64,000 nucleotides of DNA from Nematostella vectensis (taxonomy: Eukaryota; Cnidaria; Anthozoa; Actiniaria; Edwardsiidae), in the NCBI RefSeq assembly GCF_932526225.1, contig NC_064045.1, forward strand, positions 15,496,442-15,560,441, written 5' to 3'. Below the pieces are notes generated by a model, which made no database searches, was not told the origin of the DNA, and worked only from the letters and a program-made list of their open reading frames with translations. Numbering within the stretch: the first letter of the stretch is position 1; each line of letters begins with the position of its first letter. Shown here in pieces: positions 19,865 through 33,700 of the stretch. The position numbers and the translations under genes were made by a program.

Positions 19865-22800
19865 AACAGTATAATTAAGTATCGATATTTAAAAAAAAAA
19901 TAAAGATAACAAAATAGGCTATCAGAGGGAATCGAACCCGGGTCTCTGCGTTAGTAGTCAAGTGCCCGCAACGAAAGACTAACGTGGCATTGCTGAAGGG
20001 AATTTTAATGAAAATTACTTTTAATACTATTGGTATCGTAAACTATCCCAAGCAAAGTCACCATCGGACTGGAGGTTACATTCGGGAAAAGCTTCAGGGT
20101 TACATTCGGGAATTTGTTTTACGAGTGTAACCTCCAAAAGGTTACAATCGATAATTTTTTTTTCCGAATGTAAATTCCAAAAAGTAACATTAGGGAAAAT
20201 AAAACAGTATACTCGGAAAAAAAGGTATATCTATCTATCGAGCGCAATGTTCTATGTTAGAATCTACTTAATCAAGTTATCCAAGAAATCTAGTTAGTTC
20301 TTGTGTGCATAAAATATGTACAGGATCCTGAACAAAGCATGAGCACATCAAAGATGCTGAGAGTACATAAAAATGTCACTATACCTTCTTTTTATGTCAT
20401 GACACACCAAGAACAGTATAATTAAGTATCGATATTTAAAAAAACAAATAAAGAAAAAAAAAAAGGCTATCAGCGGGAATCGAACCCGAGTCGCTGCGTT
20501 AGTAGTTAAGTGCCCGCAACGAAAGACTAACGTGGCATTGCTGAAGGGAATTGTAATGAAAATTACTGTTAATACTATTGGTATCGTAAACTATCCCAAG
20601 CAAAGTCACCATCGGACTGGAGGTTACATTCGGGAAAAGCTTCAGGGTTACATTCGGGAATTTGTTTTACGAGTGTAACCTCCAAAAGGTTACAATCGAT
20701 AATTTTTTTTTCCGAATGTAAATTCCAAAAAGTAACATTAGGAAAATAAAACAGTATACTCGGAAAAAAAGGTATATCAATCTATCGAGCGCTATGCTCT
20801 ATGTTAGAATCTACTTAATCAAGTTATCCAAGGAATCTAGTTAGTTCTTGTGGGCATAAAATATGTACAGGATCCTGAACAAAGCATGAGCACATCAAAG
20901 ATGCTGAGAGTACATAAAAATGTCCCTATACCTTCTTTTGATGTCATGACACACCAAGAACAGTATAATTAAGTATCGATATTTAAAAAAAAATAAAGAT
21001 AACAAAATAGGCTATCAGCGGGAATCGAACCCGGGTCGCTGCGTTAGTAGTCAAGTGCCCGCAACGAAAGACTAACGTGGCATTGCTGAAGGGAATTGTA
21101 ATGAAAATTACTTTTAATACTATTGGTATCGTAAACTATCCCAAGCAAAGTCACCATCGGACTGGAGGTTACATTCGGGAAAAGCTTCAGGGTTACATTC
21201 GGGAATTTGTTTTACGAGTGTAACCTCCAAAAGGTTACAATCGATATTTTTTTTTTCCGAATGTAAATTCCAAAAAGTAACATTAGGAAAAATAAAACAG
21301 TATACTCGGAAAAAAAAGGTATATCAATATATCGAGCGCTATGCTCTATGTTAGAATCTACTTAATCAAGTTATCCAAGGAATCTAGTCAGTTCTTGTGT
21401 GCATAAAATATGTACAGGATCCTGAACAAAGCATGAGCACATCAAAGATGCTGAGAGTACATAAAAATGTCCCTATACCTTCTTTTTATGTCATGACACA
21501 CCAAGAACAGTATAATTAAGTATCGATATTTAAAAAAAAAAAATAAAGAAAAAAAATAGGCTATCAGCGGGAATCGAACCCGAGTCGCTGCGTTAGTAGT
21601 TAAGTGCCCGCAACGAAAGACTAACGTGGCATTGCTGAAGGGAATTGTAATGAAAATTACTTTTAATACTATTGGTATCGTAAACTATCCCAAGCAAAGT
21701 CACCATCGGACTGGAGGTTACATTCGGGAAAAGCTTCAGGGTTACATTCGGGAATTTGTTTTACGAGTGTAACCTCCAAAAGGTTACAATCGATAATTTT
21801 TTTTTTCCGAATGTAAATTCCAAAAAGTAACATTAGGAAAATAAAACAGTATACTAGGAAAAAAAGGTATATCAATCTATCGAGCGCTATGCTCTATGTT
21901 AGAATCTACTTAATCAAGTTATCCTAGGAATCTAGTTAGTTCTTGTGAGCATAAAATATGTACAGGATCCTGAACAAAGCATGAGCACATCAAAGATGCT
22001 GAGAGTACATAAAAATGTCCCTATACCTTCGTTTTATGTCATGACACACCAAGAACAGTATAATTAAGTATCGATATTTAAAAAAAAAATAAAGATAACA
22101 AAATAGGCTATCAGAGGGAATCGAACCCGGGTCTCTGCGTTAGTAGTCAAGTGCCCGCAACGAAAGACTAACGTGGCATTGCTGAAGGGAATTGTAATGA
22201 AAATTACTTTTAATACTATTGGTATCGTAAACTATCCCAAGCAAAGTCACCATCGGACTGGAGGTTACATTCGGGAAAAGCTTCAGGGTTACATTCGGGA
22301 ATTTGTTTTACGAGTGTAACCTCCAAAAGGTTACAATCGATAATTTTTTTTTCCGAATGTAAATTCCAAAAAGTAACATTTGGGAAAATAAAACAGTATA
22401 CTCGGAAAAAAAGGTATATCTATCTATCGATCGCAATGTTCTATGTTAGAATCTACTTAATCAAGTTATCCAAGAAATCTAGTTAGTTCTTGTGTGCATA
22501 AAATATGTACAGGATCCTGAACAAAGCATGAGCACATCAAAGATGCTGAGAGTACATAAAAATGTCCCTATACCTTCTTTTTATGTCATGACACACCAAG
22601 AACAGTATAATTAAGTATCGATATTTAAAAAAAAAATAAAGAAAAAAAATAGGCTATCAGCGGGAATCAAACCCGAGTCGCTGCGTTAGTAATTAAGTGC
22701 CCGCAACGAAAGACTAACGTGGCATTGCTGAAGGGAATTGTAATGAAAATTACTGTTAATACTATTGGTATCGTAAACTATCCCAAGCAAAGTCACCATC

Positions 22801-25800
22801 GGACTGGAGGTTACATTCGGGAAAAGCTTCAGGGTTACATTCGGGAATTTGTTTTACGAGTGTAACCTCCAAAAGGTTACAATCGATAATTTTTTTTTCC
22901 GAATGTAAATTCCAAAAAGTAACATTAGGAAAATAAAACAGTATACTCGGAAAAAAAGGTATATCAATCTATCGAGCGCTATGCTCTATGTTAGAATCTA
23001 CTTAATCAAGTTATCCAAGGAATCTAGTTAGTTCTTGTGAGCATAAAATATGTACAGGATCCTGAACAAAGCATGAGCACATCAAAGATGCTGAGAGTAC
23101 ATAAAAATGTCCCTATACCTCCTTTCGATGTCATGACACACCAAGAACAGTATAATTAAGTATCGATATTTAAAAAAAAATAAAGATAACAAAATTGGCT
23201 ATCAGCGGGAATCGAACCCGGGTCGCTGCGTTAGTAGTCAAGTGCCCGCAACGAAAGACTAACGTGGCATTGCTGAAGGGAATTGTAATGAAAATTACTT
23301 TTAATACTATTGGTATCGTAAACTATCCCAAGCAAAGTCACCATCGGACTGGAGGTTACATTCGGGAAAAGCTTCAGGGTTACATTCGGGAATTTGTTTT
23401 ACGAGTGTAACCTCCAAAAGGTTACAATCGATAATTTTTTTTTCCGAATGTAAATTCCAAAAAGTAACATTAGGAAAAATAAAACAGTATACTCGGAAAA
23501 AAAAGGTATATCAATATATCTAGCGCTATGCTCTATGTTAGAATCTACTTAATCAAGTTATCCAAGGAATCTAGTCAGTTCTTGTGTGCATAAAATATGT
23601 ACAGGATCCTGAACAAAGCATGAGCACATCAAAGATGCTGAGAGTACATAAAAATGTCCCTATACCTTCTTTTTATGTCATGACACACCAAGAACAGTAT
23701 AATTAAGTATCGATATTTAAAAAAAAAAAATAAAGAAAAAAAAAGGCTATCAGCGGGAATCGAACCCGAGTCGCTGCGTTAGTAGTTAAGTGCCCGCAAC
23801 GAAAGACTAACGTGGCATTGCTGAAGGGAATTGTAATGAAAATTACTTTTAATACTATTGGTATCGTAAACTATCCCAAGCAAAGTCACCATCGGACTGG
23901 AGGTTACATTCGGGAAAAGCTTCAGGGTTACATTCGGGAATTTGTTTTACGAGTGTAACCTCCAAAAGGTTACAATCGATAATTTTTTTTTTCCGAATGT
24001 AAATTCCAAAAAGTAACATTAGGAAAATAAAACAGTATACTAGGAAAAAAAGGTATATCAATCTATCGAGCGCTATGCTCTATGTTAGAATCTACTTAAT
24101 CAAGTTATCCTAGGAATCTAGTTAGTTCTTGTAAGCATAAAATAGGTACAGGATCCTGAACAAAGCATGAGCACATCAAAGATGCTGAGAGTACATAAAA
24201 ATGTCCCTATACCTTGTTTTTATGTCATGACACACCAAGAACAGTATAATTAAGTATCGATATTTAAAAAAAAAAATAAAGATAACAAAATAGGCTATCA
24301 GAGGGAATCGAACCCGGGTCTCTGCGTTAGTAGTCAAGTGCCCGCAACGAAAGACTAACGTGGCATTGCTGAAGGGAATTGTAATGAAAATTACTTTTAA
24401 TACTATTGGTATCGTAAACTATCCCAAGCAAAGTCACCATCGGACTGGAGGTTACATTCGGGAAAAGCTTCAGGGTTACATTCGGGAATTTGTTTTACGA
24501 GTGTAACCTCCAAAAGGTTACAATCGATAATTTTTTTTTCCGAATGTAAATTCCAAAAAGTAACATTTGGGAAAATAAAACAGTATACTCGGAAAAAAAG
24601 GTATATCTATCTATCGAGCGCAATGTTCTATGTTAGAATCTACTCAATCAAGTTATCCAAGAAATCTAGTTAGTTCTTGTGTGCATAAAATATGTACAGG
24701 ATCCTGAACAAAGCATGAGCACATCAAAGATGCTGAGAGTACATAAAAATGTCCCTATACCTTCTTTTTATGTCATGACACACCAAGAACAGTATAATTA
24801 AGTATCGATATTTAAAAAAAAAATAAAGAAAAAAAAAAGGGTATCAGCGGGAATCGAACCCGAGTCGCTGCGTTAGTAATTAAGTGCCCGCAACGAAAGA
24901 CTAACGTGGCATTGCTGAAGGGAATTGTAATGAAAATTACTGTTAATACTATTGGTATCGTAAACTATCCCAAGCAAAGTCACCATCGGACTGGAGGTTA
25001 CATTCGGGAAAAGCTTCAGGGTTACATTCGGGAATTTGTTTTACGAGTGTAACCTCCAAAAGGTTACAATCGATAATTTTTTTTTCCGAATGTAAATTCC
25101 AAAAAGTAACATTAGGAAAATAAAACAGTATACTCGGAAAAAAAGGTATATCAATCTATCGAGCGCTATGCTCTATGTTAGAATCTACTTAATCAAGTTA
25201 TCCAAGGAATCTAGTTAGTTCTTGTGAGCATAAAATATGTACAGGATCCTGAACAAATCATGAGCACATCAAAGATGCTGAGAGTACATAAAAATGTCCC
25301 TATACCTTCTTTTGATGTCATGACACACCAAGAACAGTATAATTAAGTATCGATATTTGAAAAAAATAAAGATAACAAAATAGACTATCAGCGGGAATCG
25401 AACCCGGGTCGCTGCGTTAGTAGTCAAGTGCCCGCAACGAAAGACTAACGTGGCATTGCTGAAGGGAATTGTAATGAAAATTACTTTTAATACTATTGGT
25501 ATCGTAAACTATCCCAAGCAAAGTCACCATCGGACTGGAGGTTACATTCGGGAAAAGCTTCAGGGTTACATTCGGGAATTTGTTTTACGAGTGTAACCTC
25601 CAAAAGGTTACAATCGATAATTTTTTTTTCGAATGTAAATTCCAAAAAGTAACATTAGGAAAAATAAAACAGTATACTCAGAAAAAAAGGTATATCAATC
25701 TATCGAGCGCTATGCTCTATGTTAGAATCTACTTAATCAAGTTATCCAAGGAATCTAGTTAGTTCTTGTGTGCATAAAATATGTACAGGATCCTGAACAA

Positions 25801-25876
25801 AGCATGAGCACATCAAAGATGCTGAGAGTACATAAAAATGTCCCTATACCTTCTTTTTATGTCATGACACACCAAG
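19865..25876. repeat. Tetrameric higher-order repeat (D-B-E-F, about 2.19 kb)
   Basis: Monomers at 19865 D, 20412 B, 20959 E, 21506 F, 22054 D, 22601 B, 23146 E, 23693 F, 24240 D, 24788 B and 25333 E/W hybrid: two full tetramers and a partial third. Type E marks: AAAGATAACAAAAT with TCAGCGGG, an extra A in GGAAAAAAAAGG, and ATCAATATATC. Type F marks: TACTAGGAAAAAAAGG and ATCCTAGGAATC. The 21506 and 23693 F units are 2187 bp apart. B units carry GATGTCATG (TTTTGATG or TTTCGATG) before the next unit. Confidence 0.92.
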
Positions 25877-28055
25877 AACAGTATAATTAAGTATCGATAT
25901 TTAAAAAAAAAATAAAGAAAAAAAAAGGCTATCAGCAGGAATCGAACCCGGGTCGCTGCGTTAGAAGTTAAGTGCCCGCAACGAAAGACTAACGTGGCAT
26001 TGTTGAAGGGAATTATAATGAAAATTACTTTTAATACTATTGGTATCGTAAACTATCCCAAGCAAAGTCACCACCGGACTGGAGGTTACATTCGGGAAAA
26101 GCTTCAGGGTTACATTCGGGAATTTGTTTTACGAGTGTAACCTCCAAAAGTTTACAATCGATAATTTTTTTTCCGAATGTAAATTCCAAAAAGTAACATT
26201 AGGAAAATAAAACAGTATACTCGGTAAAAAAGGTATATCAATCTATCGAGCGCTATGCTCTATGTTAGAATCTACTTAATCAAGTTATCCAAGGAATCTA
26301 GTTAGTTCTTGTGTGCATAAAATATGTACAGGATCCTGAACAAAGCATGAGCACATCAAAGATGCTGAGAGTACATAAAAATGTCCCTATACCTTCTTTT
26401 TATGTCATGACACACCAAGAACAGTATAATTGAGTATCGATATTTAAAAAAAAAAATAAAGAAAAAAAATAGGCTATCAGCGGGAATCGAACCCGGGTCG
26501 CTGCGTTAGTAGTCAAGTGCCCGCAACGAAAGACTAACGTGGCATTGCTGAAGGGAATTGTAATGAAAATTACTTTTAATACTATTGGTATCGTAAACTA
26601 TCCCAAGCAAAGTCACCATCGGACTGGAGGTTACATTTGGGAAAAGCTTCAGGGTTACATTCGGGAATTTGTTTTACGAGTGTAACCTCCAAAAGGTTAC
26701 AATCGATAATTTTTTTTCCAAATGTAAATTCCAAAAAAGTAACTTTAGGAAAATAAAACAGTATACTCGGAAAAAAAGGTATATCAATCTATCGAGCGCT
26801 ATGCTCTATGCTAGAATCTACTTAATCAAGTTATCCAAGGAATCTAGTCAGTTCTTGTGTGCATAAAATATGTACAGGATCCTGAACAAAGCATGAGCAC
26901 ATCAAAGATGCTGAGAGTACATAAAAATGTTCCTATACCTTCCTTTTATGTCATGACACAAAAAAGAACAGTATAATTAAGTATCGATATTTTAAAAAAA
27001 ATTAAGAAAAAAAATCGGCTATCAGCGAGAATCGAACCCGGGTCGCTGCGTTAGTAGTCAAGTGCCCGAAACGAAAGACTAACGTGGCATTGCTGAAGGG
27101 AATTGTAATAAAATTTACTTTTAATACTATTGGTATCGTAAACTATCCCAAGCAAAGTCACCATCGGACTGATGGTTACATTCGGGAAAAGCTTCAGGGT
27201 TACATTCGGGAATTTGTTTTACGAGTGTAACCTCTAAAAGGTTACAATCAATAATTTTGTTTCCGAATGTAAATTCCAAAAAGTAACATTAGGAAAAATA
27301 AAACAGTATACTCGGAAAAAAAGGTATATCAATCTATCGAGCGCTATGCTCTATGTTAGAATCTACTTAATCAAGTTATCCAAGGAATCTAGTTAGTTCT
27401 TGTGCGCATAAAATATGTACATGATCCTGAACAAAGCATGAGCACATCAAAGATGCTGAGAGTACATAAAAATGTCCCAATACCTTCTTTTTATGTCATG
27501 ACACACCAAGAACAGTATAATTAAGTATCGATATTTAAAAAAAAAATAAAGAAAAAAAATAGGCTATCAGCGGGAATCGAACCCGGGTCGCTGCGTTAGT
27601 AGTCAAGTGCCCGCAACGAAAGACTAACGTGGCATTGCTGAAGGGAATTGTAATGAAAATTACTTTTAATACTATTGGTATCGTAAACTATACCAAGCAA
27701 AGTCACCATCGGACTGGAGGTTACATTCGGGAAAAGCTTCAGGGTTACATTCGGGAATTTGTTTTACGAGTGTAACCTCTAAAAGGTTACAATCAATGAT
27801 TTTGTTTCCGAATGTAAATTCCAAAAAGTAACATTAGGAAAAATAAAACAGTATACTCGGAAAAAAAGGTATATCAATCTATCGAGCTCTATGCTCTATG
27901 TTAGAATCTACTTAATCAAGTTATCCAAGGAATCTAGTTAGTTCTTGTGTGCATAAAATATGTACAGGATCCTGAACAAAGCATGAGCACATCAAAGATG
28001 CTGAGAGTACATAAAAATGTCCCTATACCTTCTTTTTATGTCATGACACACCAAG
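25877..28055. repeat. Satellite monomers of mixed type (T, S, N, P)
   Basis: Monomers at 25877 (T: TTGTTGAAGG, ATTATAATG, CGGTAAAAAAGG), 26420 (S: ACATTTGGG, CCAAAAAAGTAAC, TAGTCAG, TGTTCC), 26967 (N, diverged: TCAGCGAGAATCG, CCCGAAACG, AATTTACTTT) and 27511 (P-like: ACTATACCAAGC). The 26967 unit is among the most diverged in the window and has an altered sequence next to its start (ACACAAAAAAGAACAG). Confidence 0.93.
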
Positions 28056-30784
28056 AACAGTATAATTAAGTATCGATATTAAAAAAAAAAAAAATAAAGA
28101 AAAAAAAAATAGGCTATCAGCGGGAATCGAACCCGAGTCGCTGCGTTAGTAGTCAAGTGCCCGCAACGAAAGACTAACGTGGCATTACTGAAGGGAATTG
28201 TAATGAAAATTACTTTTAATACTATTGGTATCGTAAACTATCCCAAGCAAAGTCACCATCGGAATGGGAGTTACATTAGGGAAAAGCTTCAGGGTTACAT
28301 TCGGGAATTTGTTTTACGAGTGTAACCTCCAAAAGGTTACAATCGATAATTTTTTTTTCCGAATGTAAATTCCAAAAAGTAACATTAGGAAAAATAAAAC
28401 AGTATACTCGGAAAAAAAAGGTATATCAATCTATCGAGCGCTATGCTCTATGTTAGAATCTACTTAATCAAGTTAACCAAGGAATCTAGTTAGTTCTTGT
28501 GTGCATAAAATATGTACAGGATCTTGAACAAAGCATGAGCACATCAAAGATGCTGAGAGTACATAAAAATGTCCCTATACCTTCTTTTTATGTCATGACA
28601 CACCAAGAACAGTATAATTAAGTATCGATATTTAAAAAAAAAAAGAAAAAAAAACTAGTCTATCAGCGGGAATCGAACCCGGGTCGTTGCGTTAGTAGTC
28701 AAGTGCCAGCAACGAAAGACTAACGTGGCATTGCTGAAGGAAATTGTAATGAAAATTACTTTTAATACTATTGGTATCGTCAACTATCCCAAGCAAAGTC
28801 ACCATCGGACTGGAGGTTACATTCGGGAAAAGCTTCAGGGTTACATTCGGGAATTTGTTTTACGAGTGTAACCTCCAAAAGGTTACAATCGATAATTTTT
28901 TTTCCGAATGTAAATTCCAAAAAGTAACATTAGGAAAATAAAACAGTATACTCGGAAAAAAAGGTATATCAATCTATCGAGCGCTATGCTCTATGTTAGA
29001 ATCTACTTAATCAAGTTATCCAAGGAATCTAGTCAGTTCATGTGTGCATAAAATATGTACAGGATCCTGAACAAAGCATGAGCACATCAAAGATGCTGAG
29101 AGTACATAAAAATGTTCCTATACCTTCTTTTTATGTCATGACACACCAAGAACAGTATAATTAAGTATCGATATTTAAAAAAAAATAAAGAAAAAAAAAT
29201 AGGCTATCAGCGGGAATCGAACCCGGGTCGCTGCGTTAGTAGTCAAGTGCCCGCAACGAAAGACTAACGTGGCATTGTTGAAGGGAATTATAATGAAAAT
29301 TACTTTTAATACTATTGGTATCGTAAACTATCCCAAGCAAAGTCACCATCGGACTGGAGGTTACATTCGGGAAAAGCTTCAGGGTTACATTCGGGAATTT
29401 GTTTTACGAGTGTAACCTCCAAAAGGTTACAATCGATAATTTTTTTTCCGAATGTAAATTCCAAAAAGTAACATTAGGAAAATAAAACAGTATACTCGGT
29501 AAAAAAGGTATATCAATCTATCGAGCGCTATGCTCTATGTTAGAATCTACTTAATCAAGTTATCCAAGGAATCTAGTTAGTTCTTGTGTGCATAAAATAT
29601 GTACAGGATCCTGAACAAAGCATGAGCACATCAAAGATGCTGAGAGTACATAAAAATGTCCCTATACCTTCTTTTTATGTCATGACACACCAAGAACAGT
29701 ATAATTAAGTATCGATATTTAAAAAAAAATAAAGAAAAAAAATAGGCTATCAGCGGGAATCGAACCCGGGTCGCTGCGTTAGTAGTCAAGTGCCCGCAAC
29801 GAAAGACTAACGTGGCATTGCTGAAGGGAATTGTAATGAAAATTACTTTTAATACTATTGGTATCGTAAACTATCCCAAGCAAAGTCACCATCGGAATGG
29901 AGGTTACATTAGGGAAAAGCTTCAGGGTTACATTCGGGAATTTGTTTTACGAGTGTAACCTCCAAAAGGTTACAATCGATAATTTTTTTTTCCGAATGTA
30001 AATTCCAAAAAGTAACATTAGGAAAAATAAAACAGTATACTCGGAAAAAAAAGGTATATCAATCTATCGAGCGCTATGCTCTATGTTAGAATCTACTTAA
30101 TCAAGTTAACCAAGGAATCTAGTTAGTTCTTGTGTGCATAAAATATGTACAGGATCCTGAACAAAGCATGAGCACATCAAAGATGCTGAGAGTACATAAA
30201 AATGTCCCTATACCTTCTTTTTATGTCATGACACACCAAGAACAGTATAATTAAGTATCGATATTTAAAAAAAAAAAAGAAAAAAAAACTAGACTATCAG
30301 CGGGAATCGAACCCGGGTCGTTGCGTTAGTAGTCAAGTGCCAGCAACGAAAGACTAACGTGGCATTGCTGAAGGAAATTGTAATGAAAATTACTTTTAAT
30401 ACTATTGGTATCGTCAACTATCCCAAGCAAAGTCACCATCGGACTGGAGGTTACATTCGGGAAAAGCTTCAGGGTTACATTCGGGAATTTGTTTTACGAG
30501 TGTAACCTCCAAAAGGTTACAATCGATAATTTTTTTTCCGAATGTAAATTCCAAAAAGTAACATTAGGAAAATAAAACAGTATACTCGGAAAAAAAGGTA
30601 TATCAATCTATCGAGCGCTATGCTCTATGTTAGAATCTACTTAATCAAGTTATCCAAGGAATCTAGTCAGTTCTTGTGTGCATAAAATATGTACAGGATC
30701 CTGAACAAAGCATGAGCACATCAAAGATGCTGAGAGTACATAAAAATGTTCCTATACCTTCTTTTTATGTCATGACACACCAAG
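28056..30784. repeat. Q-R-T block, duplicated once in part
   Basis: Monomers at 28056 Q, 28608 R, 29151 T, 29695 Q and 30241 R. Q marks: GGAATGG near the first subrepeat and ACATTAGGGAAAAG. R marks: ACTAGTCTATC or ACTAGACTATC, GGTCGTTGCG, GTGCCAGCAACG, GAAGGAAATTG, TCGTCAACTATC. The Q-R order repeats after 1639 bp. The window's first monomer shares the GAAGGAAATTG and TCGTCAACTAT marks of R. Confidence 0.88.
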
Positions 30785-33700
30785 AACAGTATAATTAAGT
30801 ATCGATATTTAAAAAAAAATAAAGAAAAAAAAAATAGGCTATTAGCGGGAATCGAACCCGGGTCGCTGCGTTAGTAGTCAAGTGCCCGCAACGAAAGACT
30901 AACGTGGCATTGCTGAAGGGAATTGTAATGAAAATTACTTTTAATACTATTGGTATCGTAAACTATCCCAAGCAAAGTCACCATCGGACTGGAGGTTACA
31001 TTCGGGAAAAGCTTCAGGGTTACATTCGGGAATTTGTTTTACGAGTGTAACCTCCAAAAGGTTACAATCAATAATTTTGTTTCCGAATGTAAATTCCAAA
31101 AAGTAACATTAGGAAAAATAAAACAGTATACTCGGAAAAAAAGGTATATCAATCTATCGAGCGCTATGCTCTATGTTAGAATCTACTTAATCAAGTTATC
31201 CAAGGAATCAAGTTAGTTCTTGTGCGCATATAATATGTACATGATCCTGAACAAAGCATGAGCACATCAAAGATGCTGAGAGTACATAAAAATGTCCCTA
31301 TACCTTCTTTTTATGTCATGACACACCAAGAACAGTATAATTAAGTATCGATATTTAAAAAAAAAAATAAAGAAAAAAAAAATAGGCTATTAGCGGGAAT
31401 CGAACCCGGGTCGCTGCGGTAGTAGTCAAGTGCCCCCAACGAAAGACTAACGTGGCATTGCTGAAGGGAATTGTAATGAAAATTACTTTTAATACTATTG
31501 GTATCGTAAACTATCCAAAGCAAAGTCACCATCGAACTGGAGGTTACATTCGGGAAAAGCTTCAGGGTTACATTCGGGAATTTGTTTTACGAGTGTAACC
31601 TCCAAAAGGTTACCATCGATAATTTTTTTTCCGAATGTAAATTCCAAAAAGTAACATTAGGAAAAATAAAACAGTATACTCGGAAAAAAAGGTATATCAA
31701 TCTATCGAGCGCTATGCTCTATGTTAGAATCTACTTAATCAAGTTATCCAAGGAATCTAGTTAGTTCTTGTGTGCATAAAATATGTACAGGATCCTGAAC
31801 AAAGCATGAGCACATCAAAGATGCTGAGAGTACATAAAAATGTCCCTATACCTTCTTTTTATGTCATGACACACCAAGAACAGTATAATTAAGTATCGAT
31901 ATTTAAAAAAAAAAATAAAGAAAAAAAAAATAGGCTATCAGCGGGAATCGAACCCGGGTCGCTGCGGTAGTAGTCAAGTGCCCGCAACGAAAGACTAACG
32001 TGGCATTGCTGAAGGGAATTGTAATGAAAATTACTTTTAATACTATTGGTATCGTAAACTATCCAAAGCAAAGTCACCATCGAACTGGAGGTTACATTCG
32101 GGAAAAGCTTCAGGGTTACATTCGGGAATTTGTTTTACGAGTGTAACCTCCAAAAGGTTACCATCGATAATTTTTTTTCCGAATGTAAATTACAAAAAGT
32201 AACATTAGGAAAAATAAAAGAGTATACTCGGAAAAAAAGGTATATCAATCTATCGAGCGCTATGCTCTATGTTAGAATCTACTTAATCAAGTTATCCAAG
32301 GAATCTAGTTAGTTCTTGTGTGCATAAAATATGTACAGGATCCTGAACAAAGCATGAGCACATCAAAGATGCTGAGAGTACATAAAAATGTCCCTATACC
32401 TTCTTTTTATGTCATGACACACCAAGAACAGTATAATTAAGTATCGATATTTAAAAAAAAAAATAAAGAAAAAAAAATAGGCTATCAGCGGGAATCGAGC
32501 CCGGGTCGCTGCGTTAGTAGTCAAGTGCCCGCAACGAAAGACTAACGTGGCATTGCTGAAGGGAATTGTAATGAAAATTACTTTTAATACTATTGGTATC
32601 GTAAACTATCCCAAGCAAAGTCACCATCGGACTGGAGGTTATATTCGGGAAAAGCTTCAGGGTTACATTCGGGAATTTGTTTTACGAGTGTAACCTCCAA
32701 AAGGTTACAATCGATAATTTTTTTTTTCGAATGTAAATTCCAAAAAGTAACATTAGGAAAAATAAAACAGTATACTCAGAAAAAAAGGTATATCAATCTA
32801 TCGAGCGCTATGCTCTATGTTAGAATCTACTTAATCAAGTTATCCAAGGAATCTAGTTAGTTCTTGTGTGCATAAAATATGTACAGGATCCTGAACAAAG
32901 CATGAGCACATCAAAGATGCTGAGAGTACATAAAAATGTCCCTATACCTTCTTTTTATGTCATGACACACCAAGAACAGTATAATTAAGTATCGATATTT
33001 AAAAAAAAATAAAGAAAAAAAATAGGCTATCAGCGGGAATCGAACCCGGGTCGCTGCGTTAGTAGTCAAGTGCCCGCAACAAAAGACTAACGTGGCATTG
33101 CTGAAGGGAATTGTAATGAAAATTACTTTTAATACTATTGGTATCGTAAACTATCCCAAGCAAAGTCACCATCGGACTGGAGGTTACATTTGGGAAAAGC
33201 TTCAGGGTTACATTCGGGAATTTGTTTTACGAGTGTAACCTCCAAAAGGTTACAATCGATAATTTTTTTTCCGAATGTAAATTCCAAAAAAGTAACATTA
33301 GGAAAATAAAACAGTATACTCGGAAAAAAAGGTATATCAATCTATCGAGCGCTATGCTCTATGTTAGAATATACTTAATCAAGTTATCCAAGGAATCTAG
33401 TCAGTTCTTGTGTGCATAAAATATGTACAGGATCCTGAACAAAGCATGAGCACATCAAAGATGCTGAGAGTACATAAAAATGTTCCTATACCTTCTTTTT
33501 ATGTCATGACACACCAAGAACAGTATAATTAAGTATCGATATTTAAAAAAAATAAAGAAAAAAAATAGGCTATCAGCGGGAATCGAACCCGGGTCGCTGC
33601 GTTAGTAGTCAAGTGCCCGCAACGAAAGACTAACGTGGCATTGCTGAAGGGAATTGTAATGAAAATTACTTTTAATACTATTGGTATCGTCAACTATCCC

